Below are positions 37,201-40,104 of a DNA stretch of 40,104 nucleotides, one piece after another. Made by a program: the position numbers and the translations under genes. The stretch is from Clostridia bacterium (GTDB lineage Bacteria > Bacillota > Clostridia > Oscillospirales > CAG-272). The stretch lies in contig JAFQMP010000040.1 of the NCBI GenBank assembly GCA_017396225.1, positions 1 through 40,104 on the forward strand, written 5' to 3'. How positions within the stretch are numbered: position 1 is the first letter of the stretch; each line of letters begins with the position of its first letter. A model generated the notes under the pieces. The model saw only the letters and a list, made by a program, of their open reading frames with translations. It was not told where the DNA came from and ran no database searches.

Positions 37201-39482
37201 TTAAAAAGCAGTTTACCGCAGACGACCTCAAGATGATTGAGATGATGGAGGATATCTTCCGTCAATGTGCGGAGCTCAAAAAAGTAACAGACCTCACCAA
37301 GCAGGGCTACACCAACCTCACGGGCGGTTATTACTATCCTATCAAGCGCGCACAAACGGCAGACAAGGTTGACCGTCCGCTGGACGAGCTCAGCCGCGTG
37401 ACGGGGCTTTCCTTTAACAAGGATACCGTGCAGGGTGCCAAGGGTGAGCTTCGTATTGAGGCCGCCGACGTGGTGCTGAAGCGCCATATTGACGGTATTG
37501 CCATTTATGCCGGGCTTGCCATTGAAACCGACAATATCAACAGATTGCTGAACCTCAATATTGCAGAGGACAAGCATAAGCCCGTTTCTATCAAATCCGA
37601 GATTGGTGTATCTACCGATTTTGTGCGCGAGATGTGGCGCTTTTTCAAGAAGCTGCAGGCAGACGTAGAGGGCGCTTCCGCAAAGCCGCAGGACCAGCGC
37701 GCATACGACAAGTGGGTGCGCTTTATCCGTGGCGGCTACGCGAAATATCAGCTTGGTGCGAATCCCAAGGTGTGGTTTACGCAGCTGTCCTCGCTTGTTG
37801 CCGCTACAAACCTGCTTGACACCACCTCTATTGTAAGGGGGCTTGGCGTCAGCGGTAAGGACGTAGACAGTTACTGCGAGCTGGCGTGGCTCCGAAACGT
37901 GGACGACCACGCCGCCAAGGCGGAAACCGTGCTTGACAACGTGGGCAAGGTTGGTGATTTCCTGATGAAGCCAATCGGCACCTTTGACCGTATGGTTGTG
38001 GTAAGGTTGTTTGCCGCCTGTCAGGTTGAGGTGGAAAGAAAGCAGGGGTTGACGCTTGGCACCGTGGAGAACAAGCGAGCGGCGGGTGAGCTTTTGGAGA
38101 GGGTTATCCTTGACACACAGCAAAACTCCCTTGCCACCGAGCGCTCGGTGGCGATGCGCTCGCCAGACGAGTTTCTCAAAGGCTTTACAATGTTCTCGGC
38201 AGATGCGATGAAGGGATTTGGCCGCTTTATTGATGCCATTAGCGAGGTGGCAGTTCTGCGTGAGGAATTGAAGCGCACGCATGACCCCAAGCGCCGTGCC
38301 GCACTTGAAGAGCGCCTGAAGGCCGCCAAGACACAGGCACGCAAATCAACCTCGGCACTTGTCGGCACTGCGCTTTTCGGCGCGCTTGTGGCACTTGGCT
38401 TTAAGTGGCTTTACAACAAGGACGACGAGGAAACGCTTTGGAGCTTCCTTGCCGATGCTTTTGGCAATATGCTGGGCGGTCTGCCTCTTGTGCGTGATGT
38501 ATACAGTTTTTTCCAAGATGGCTTTGAGATGGACCATTTTCTGATTGCCACCGGTAATACTGTCTTGAAGGCAGTGTCTGATACCGTGGGGCTTGTCACC
38601 GACTCTATGAACGGCAAAAAGGTAGAACGCCGCGACGTATTGAGCGCTGCGAGAAAGGTGCTCTATGCGGCCGGTCAGCTTGCAGGTATTCCTACAAGAA
38701 ATATCTATAACGTGGCGTATGGCTTGACCAAGCGCACGAGCGAGCCGCTTGCTTACGCGTGGGATAGTAATTTCACCAAGAAAAGCTATTCCGTCGACCT
38801 TGAAAAGGCGCTTGCCGCAGGTGACGACAAGATGGTGGCGACCATTGCCGGCTTGATGATTGATGAGAAAATCGGCATTGAGGACGACAAAACGCGCTCT
38901 GTACTGAAGGGACTTGCGGAGCAGGGGCTTTCCGTTCTGCCGCGCGCGGTGGGGGACACCGTGACGCTGAATGGCGAGGAGCGCAATCTCACGGGCAAGC
39001 AGCAAAAGCGGTTCCGTACCGTCTACGGCGTGGCCGAGGAGGCTGTGGCCGACCTTGTGTGTCTGAAGCGCTTTGGTGAGGCGGATGCCCCTGTACAGGC
39101 TAAGGCGGTGCAGTTTATCTACGATGTTTATTGGAATTTGGCACTTGAGGACGTGCTTGGTGAGGACCTTGCCGAGAAGAATGTGCTCTTTGCCGAGGCG
39201 ATTGACATCGAGAAGCTTGCCAACATTATTGCGATGGCGCGCTCGATTGAGGCGGACAAGGACAAAAACGGCAAGGCGATTGCCGGCACCAAAAAGCGCA
39301 AGGTGGAGCAGCTTGTGAGCTCGCTGCACCTGACCGCCGCGCAAAAGTACATGGTGATGGGCTACCTTGGGTACACCAACGCCAACGGCCGCGAGCAGGT
39401 GGAGCGCTTCATCGGCGGCCTGAAGCTCACCAAGGGCGAGAAAAAGGCGCTGCTGAAATATAGTGGTTATGAGGCTGCGTGA
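31293..39482 (+). CDS. 2729-residue polyvalent protein with metalloprotease motif and effector cassettes
   Basis: This one frame of 2729 codons is the last phage gene. The layout, in order: a basic N-terminus; an Ala/Gly-rich segment (about 45-300) with repeated glycine motifs; a region with the zinc metalloprotease signature HEVEH at 499-503; effector cassettes from about 665 to 1405, separated by Q-F/Y-S-(T/R)-K-type motifs at 667, 817, 842, 1022, 1212 and 1405; a helical segment (about 1410-2130); and a C-terminal part (about 2140-2729) with a membrane helix at about 2353-2376. The C-terminus resembles LPD38, one of the domains of large polyvalent proteins that phages eject with DNA. GGGG at 31284-31287 precedes the ATG. 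Small genes at 33550, 34087, 34696 and 35266 lie inside it in a different frame. Ejection and effector roles are inferred from the family. Confidence 0.85.
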   Translation: MAYKLTAADRRRQAALMRAQSTKRYTPKKVLNPPKAKAEEKPGTLARVGATAGDMAANVLTGLGKGIEGIWDFSVGLRSSLVSVFSEKFRDKVQDLIAKDFTGDWYGDALQEATHNSYLNGNKAGQITEGIAQGVGQILPAVAISYITGGAAAPSQMAALATTMTSAAGTATEEAFQDGAGYGEGMAYGAVSGAIEGATEKLTGGLGGLYGKGLVKTGKAALKEGAEQVAKTGLKRVLSEAAGEGVEEMISELAAPATKTIYKGRDALAEYGDADYWKGVGEAGIIGAGTSIAYGGSVGRITKTSGVYADARSVMEDIDAQTKALADLESKGKLTTERETAAAKRIKADYEKLSEVLQRANPKARERILANPVFSAAFESDGALRASVVTNLDARVQYVEQGSGGEMLSRGLWGNEQAVNEQLAANGTRIYEGELTEAETENLSRLRKAHTALSRKGLIGTEFVIAEESSSFSAYLDDKTVVIGKDTLTDGTYLRKLVHEVEHFTEGTKEWTELAAFVFEKTNTDAAVAAVLQSGYGVTQADVDTLLENFKSGKLTKGQRTLISEVVASQSEALFGDEQTIARLTRTNRSLAEKILDRIKAFLEVFTAKTPEEKAEVRRMQRAKQLFEQALGKAGTKYAVREMQSAEKGDVVLDGESVVGYNNTVPQFSTKRAKYISYDKLGASNVAFIRRQLYKLYQGVENGIANSVAIENGNTVYIVDSGCENGDISFGVRERRIVTDAQLRAEIIRRRNNESLSKGYISDGLSSRFGDRHDNGIDSSVRRESGAELSADTAESADIQEGVSAGDADRGRSGVTQYSREQQSTPTESGEGAVGYNDTVPQFSTKRANQDLYTATKDFVREVAFADRHDFTRWLSYKTTGMRKNEIRNITIYCSERVYFFKADGYMHGKMYRSRSVKHKNVIIEIRKAWDNENNQNVDTIDSLADAFAIERGRTDFDSDITGYGPGTSGFDGFSFESSSSDTRRDNGGSGTDYRIDYDEVDRIIKALREMVAKTDEEPHRQFSRKFLGSRDVAYTEAQYRDFGWVRDNDVIPNGAWQDFTSKFAAALSGRVHPPITKGGEYMIAVSDIDDPQAEGVNNIIVYATGTIESPKVSRVLTIDLDNETELDRKRREIYEGEWRGIQPAFEDIFRFYYSSDFEFHRPRASRTGIGDSERNGQRGRSGKTSDRIKEFKVNEDGSFTTVYADGRTEVQYSRKIVGSHDAAYTEAQYRDFGWVRDNDVIPSGAWENFTSKFAAALSGREHPPKTKGGEYMIAVSDIDDPQAEGVNNIIVYATGTMESPKVSRVLMIDLDNETSLDEQRRDIYALEGRGIQQTSGGLFHLYAATDSRYQRYGQGNRAQSGGHYDQLGADRGRGSKTSDRIKEFKVNEDGSFTTVYADGRTEVQYSRKPTGAAIKADADVERLRVYTKKDAEAIIADVVGQYMVFESEGVYGQLVGKSQREAIEALWRGLNSAEPGMQGGVALDIAEYIINNATVASVWEQDTTEQTEEAKRRLAILRGLMHKLDLSSIKDEIAHKLDDKKGTAYLVWGARKGQQGLSLDGIAAELVEQGLPITAEHPADIFFEIMDLHRKAVDALQGEAASYLAEVMTAEERHALKQDIAKEILRAFDTKGAPSKLARTIVFYEDQLSRLRAELKDARNANGVINRVLDKAQRLRDLKAGRYLTAAQYREDIFRGSIGRLAAIKYRGNLREASVRGIVSELASWYHTDNPLYKGEDALKLNGEILEMMKEISGGEGRLTNAELDMLGKVMDFFVHEVENFNKVYREGKWQEARPIAKKHVDGLHTAKRRHRGGVLTRIAESGYMRMFADPLSLMRRADAYEQGFFTESFENLRKGAIKAAVTKQRLLQQYEGFFKKHKGYDKRYFGECITYRGQLIAVNDAISLYMTMHREQAYAGLARAGYQIDVVTDYKARTSKKAAERAEGFATPTEPLSQESLKKLMETERAKLKKQFTADDLKMIEMMEDIFRQCAELKKVTDLTKQGYTNLTGGYYYPIKRAQTADKVDRPLDELSRVTGLSFNKDTVQGAKGELRIEAADVVLKRHIDGIAIYAGLAIETDNINRLLNLNIAEDKHKPVSIKSEIGVSTDFVREMWRFFKKLQADVEGASAKPQDQRAYDKWVRFIRGGYAKYQLGANPKVWFTQLSSLVAATNLLDTTSIVRGLGVSGKDVDSYCELAWLRNVDDHAAKAETVLDNVGKVGDFLMKPIGTFDRMVVVRLFAACQVEVERKQGLTLGTVENKRAAGELLERVILDTQQNSLATERSVAMRSPDEFLKGFTMFSADAMKGFGRFIDAISEVAVLREELKRTHDPKRRAALEERLKAAKTQARKSTSALVGTALFGALVALGFKWLYNKDDEETLWSFLADAFGNMLGGLPLVRDVYSFFQDGFEMDHFLIATGNTVLKAVSDTVGLVTDSMNGKKVERRDVLSAARKVLYAAGQLAGIPTRNIYNVAYGLTKRTSEPLAYAWDSNFTKKSYSVDLEKALAAGDDKMVATIAGLMIDEKIGIEDDKTRSVLKGLAEQGLSVLPRAVGDTVTLNGEERNLTGKQQKRFRTVYGVAEEAVADLVCLKRFGEADAPVQAKAVQFIYDVYWNLALEDVLGEDLAEKNVLFAEAIDIEKLANIIAMARSIEADKDKNGKAIAGTKKRKVEQLVSSLHLTAAQKYMVMGYLGYTNANGREQVERFIGGLKLTKGEKKALLKYSGYEAA
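33250..33278 (+). promoter_or_regulatory. Consensus-like promoter inside the polyvalent gene
   Basis: TTGACG at 33250-33255 and TATAAT at 33273-33278 are exactly 17 bp apart. It lies within coding sequence, just before cassette A, about 270 bp upstream of the first nested gene. It could supply the nested genes in the lysogen when the late promoter is off. The repeated 45-bp element containing this -10 recurs at 33791-33835 but without a -35 there. Confidence 0.55.
33266..33835 (+). repeat. 45-bp direct repeat flanking cassette A
   Basis: 33266-33310 and 33791-33835 are 45 bp long with one mismatch. They encode VGYN(N/D)TVPQFSTKRA and bracket the first effector cassette and its nested gene. 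Such a repeat would allow cassette loss or exchange by homologous recombination. Confidence 0.85.
33550..33738 (+). CDS. Nested small gene A within the polyvalent gene (+1 frame)
   Basis: A 62-residue frame wholly inside the large gene. AAGGAG at 33536-33541 lies eight bases before the ATG, a better site than that of many ordinary genes here. The product is helical and acidic at its end (MSHYQKGILVMDYL start, FLQAMQIEEEAE end). The overlapping part of the large frame is low-complexity (Asp, Ser, Gly, Arg), as expected if the small frame is the constrained one. The sequence recalls small helical proteins (pattern: helix, NPxATxxE, helix) found with large phage or ICE proteins in Clostridia. 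Product, if made, could be an immunity protein, antitoxin or regulator for cassette A. Needs translation evidence. Confidence 0.65.
   Translation: MSHYQKGILVMDYLQGLGIDMTTVLIAVCDENLEQSYQLIQQNPQISKKEFLQAMQIEEEAE
34055..34063 (+). promoter_or_regulatory. Extended -10 promoter before nested gene B
   Basis: TGTTATAAT gives a perfect -10 with TG one base upstream. There is no good -35, which extended -10 promoters do not need. The nested start at 34087 is 23 bases beyond. Confidence 0.5.
34087..34296 (+). CDS. Nested small gene B within the polyvalent gene (+1 frame)
   Basis: A 69-residue frame with a modest AAAGG site at 34073-34077, nine bases before the ATG, and an extended -10 just upstream. 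Its core, LSEEEQISIATLLDTDRERV then FLSSHRQATHDEIM, has the helical pattern of small proteins that I recall from clostridial phages and mobile elements. The main frame here is low-complexity again (rich in Asp, Ser, Gly). It aligns by eye with nested genes C and D around TDRER. Function unknown; supposed partner of cassette B. Confidence 0.55.
   Translation: MKTTKMLILLIRWLMLLPLSEEEQISIATLLDTDRERVALMDFLSSHRQATHDEIMAEVARIIESTTTR
34696..34875 (+). CDS. Nested small gene C within the polyvalent gene (+1 frame)
   Basis: A 59-residue frame with AAAGGAG at 34681-34687, eight bases before the ATG at 34696. An earlier in-frame ATG at 34648 lacks a site. The product begins MKVSGEEYSQRL and ends VVRLLTELKNSK, an all-helical small protein. 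Its paralogue D keeps GE, YS, RL, YS, ST, LI, DRE and the last twelve residues, although the DNA between has diverged. By eye alignment, this frame is better conserved between the copies than the main frame. This is the strongest case for real translation among the four. Confidence 0.72.
   Translation: MKVSGEEYSQRLRTYSDSTIRLILSFTDRERAVRASEIVSETDSEEEVVRLLTELKNSK
35266..35454 (+). CDS. Nested small gene D within the polyvalent gene (+1 frame)
   Basis: A 62-residue frame with AAAGGAG at 35251-35257, eight bases before the ATG at 35266. Same relative frame and position in the cassette as gene C, and 41% identical to it by hand alignment (about 21 of 51 in the divergent stretch, then 12 of 12). 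It begins MRLKGEAYSRRL and ends VVRLLTELKNSK. Its conservation with gene C in a region where the main frame shares only about a dozen of 50 residues supports dual coding. Function unknown; candidate partner of cassette D. Confidence 0.72.
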   Translation: MRLKGEAYSRRLEGYSISTLQLIADIKGMDRETVLKAADITTNSELTEAEVVRLLTELKNSK

Positions 39483-39496
39483 GGGCAGAAAACAAT

Positions 39497-39525
39497 AAAA
39501 AAGGAGAGGGAAGCCTCTCCTTTTT
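39497..39525 (+). terminator. Late-operon terminator
   Basis: AAAAAAGGAGAGG pairs with CCTCTCCTTTTT (loop GAAG), ending in a T-run 14 bases after the stop of the polyvalent gene. It closes the late operon. Confidence 0.92.
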
Positions 39526-39573
39526 ATTTATAGGTAAGAAAAACCATGTTTTGTGGTATTCTTTAGTGTTGTT

Positions 39574-39644
39574 TTTAGGTACGGATTTAGGTACAAAATA
39601 TAAATTTGTGGTGATTTTAGATGTTAAAAAACAATATTTTATTG
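39574..39644. other. Candidate integrase arm-binding sites, right side
   Basis: TTTAGGTAC is at 39574-39582 and 39586-39594, 12 bp apart, matching the GGTAC sites on the left side. CAATATTTTATTG (39632-39644) is the inverted counterpart of 3752-3764. In a circular attP these would flank the core on both sides. Confidence 0.55.
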
Positions 39645-39688
39645 TGACAAGTTACAAAGTGTTGGTTGTGAAAATGTGTAATATAAAC

Positions 39689-39716
39689 AAAAAACCGTGG
39701 AAAACCACGGTTTTTT
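39689..39716 (-). terminator. Phage-borne terminator for tRNA-Val
   Basis: AAAAAACCGTGG pairs with CCACGGTTTTTT (loop AAAA). On the minus strand it stands just after the tRNA CCA end, with a T-run, replacing the host terminator left at 3689-3726. It lies inside the phage, so it is restored on integration. Confidence 0.85.
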
Positions 39717-39720
39717 GTTG

Positions 39721-39741
39721 TTTGGTGGAGACAGTTGGAAT
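39721..39741. other. attR: right attachment core
   Basis: A 21-bp sequence identical to attL, spanning the T-arm and acceptor 3' strand of tRNA-Val on the minus strand. The tRNA gene is kept whole by the phage copy. Confidence 0.92.
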
Positions 39742-39799
39742 CGAACCAACGACCCCATGCATGTCAAGCATGTACTCTAACCATCTGAGCTATGCCTCC
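39723..39799 (-). tRNA. tRNA-Val (anticodon GAC)
   Basis: A 77-nt tRNA on the minus strand with CCA encoded. The acceptor GGAGGCA pairs with TGTCTCC (one G-U). The D-arm starts at GCTC; the anticodon stem CATGC/GCATG holds loop TTGACAT with GAC; the T-stem is GTTGG/CCAAC with TTCGATT. The discriminator is A. Its 3' end is the phage attachment site. Confidence 0.97.
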
Positions 39800-39828
39800 A
39801 TGTCGCGGCGATTGCCGTAACGCATGAT

Positions 39829-39857
39829 ATTATAACACAACGCCACTCAAATTGCAA
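39829..39857 (-). promoter_or_regulatory. Promoter of tRNA-Val
   Basis: On the minus strand TTGCAA (complement of 39852-39857) and TATAAT (complement of 39829-39834) are 17 bp apart, with TG before the -10. The tRNA 5' end is about 30 bases downstream. Confidence 0.85.
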
Positions 39858-39925
39858 TACCATTTTTCAAACTTTTTGAAAAAATATTAAATTCCGCAGG
39901 GGTGATTGCAGCCGCGTGGCGGTTG

Positions 39926-40104
39926 CATAAGGAAATTGCTTTGTAATTCTTCCGATTACCGAATTGTCTGCGTAGTAGGGGAGGGGTCTCCCCTCCCTAA
40001 AAAAATAAAACGCCAAGGGTGGAATTTTCCGCCTGAGATACCGCCTACGGCGATTTTGCTGCGCAAAATTTCGACTACGGGCTACGCCCTGCGCTCAGAA
40101 TGAC
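39926..40104. repeat. Hairpin repeats in the right host flank
   Basis: In the last 180 bases I see GGAAATTGC/GTAATTCTTCC-like pairing at 39929-39950, GGGGAGGGG/CCCCTCCC at 39978-39997, CCGCCTACGGC, ATTTTGC/GCAAAAT at 40053-40069 and GGGC/GCCC at 40079-40089, ending in CGCTCAGAATGAC (reverse complement GTCATTCTGAGCG), a widespread intergenic motif. No gene is supported in 39801-40104 apart from the tRNA promoter. Confidence 0.65.

Larger units (their letters stand above)
3723..39741. mobile_element. Complete temperate prophage, P22-like podovirus type, integrated in tRNA-Val
   Basis: The element is bounded by a 21-bp direct repeat (3723-3743 and 39721-39741) equal to the 3' end of the tRNA-Val gene. 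It holds in order a leftward integrase/lysogeny block, a divergent immunity region, a rightward early/replication operon, a late regulator, a late promoter and a virion operon (terS, terL, portal, scaffold, coat, tail genes), and ends with a 2729-codon polyvalent gene. All core genes are intact, without frameshifts or insertion sequences, so the prophage is probably functional. No endolysin or tape measure was recognised. The portal, scaffold and coat order and the absence of a long-tail module suggest a podovirus. Confidence 0.93.

Noticed and set aside
31200-39344. Long minus-strand frames (31200-32642, 37005-38282, 38346-39344 and others)
   Set aside because: Antisense shadows of the polyvalent gene with shared third-position bias, without ribosome sites or recognisable motifs.
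31293-39482. The 2729-codon gene as an assembly artefact or fused frames
   Set aside because: The frame is continuous across both repeat copies, domain order fits polyvalent phage proteins, and a terminator follows its stop.
39479-39820. 113-codon frame overlapping the polyvalent stop and running through the tRNA
   Set aside because: Its end is the antisense of tRNA-Val (reads VETVGIEPTTP...), a well-known false gene pattern, and it crosses two terminators.
39906-40103. 65-codon frame at the right end
   Set aside because: Runs through the hairpin repeats with no ribosome site or recognisable protein features.

Overview
The window is a complete temperate prophage of about 36.0 kb (3723-39741) inside host DNA of a moderately GC-rich low-GC-phylum bacterium, most likely an uncultured Clostridia member of the Bacillota. 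This rests on Firmicutes-type Shine-Dalgarno sites, phage gene families typical of gut Clostridia (PcfJ/PcfK, DUF3102, a replisome organiser whose gene appears to carry the origin) and REP-like hairpin arrays in the host flanks. The exact taxon cannot be fixed from the sequence.

Left host flank (1-3722): the tail of an unknown gene, a pseudouridine synthase fused to a CYTH domain, a LexA/CI-like S24 repressor with a near-consensus promoter, rsmA (ksgA) on the minus strand, and about 400 bp of tandem small hairpins. The right flank (39742-40104) holds the rest of tRNA-Val(GAC), its promoter and more hairpin repeats. The phage integrated at the 3' end of this tRNA gene. A 21-bp core is duplicated at both ends, and the phage brings a replacement tRNA 3' end and terminator.

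Previous prophage layout, left to right: a leftward lysogeny block (integrase, a YHYH + SWIM zinc-finger membrane protein, a small membrane protein); ImmA-type metalloprotease convergent with an XRE repressor; a divergent operator/promoter region; a rightward early operon (Cro-like protein, wHTH/excisionase-like protein, PcfK/PcfJ pair, DUF3102, replisome organiser, many 4-base-overlapping small genes, late regulator); a moron gene with its own promoter and terminators; then a late promoter with 21-bp-spaced direct repeats and the virion genes (terS, terL, portal, scaffold, coat, decoration, connector, tail, fibre). No tape measure, major tail protein or endolysin was recognised, so the virion is probably a short-tailed, P22-like podovirus.

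The last gene, 2729 codons, is a giant polyvalent protein. It has an HEVEH metalloprotease-like motif and a row of four cassettes bounded by short QFS/QYS-(T/R)-(K/E) motifs. Inside each cassette lies a 59-69 codon open frame, always in the same +1 frame, three of the four with an excellent Shine-Dalgarno site 8 nt before the ATG. The four nested products resemble one another. I read this as a dual-coding system in which each ejected effector module carries its own small partner (immunity, antitoxin or regulator) in the overlapping frame. That is the most unusual signal in the window.
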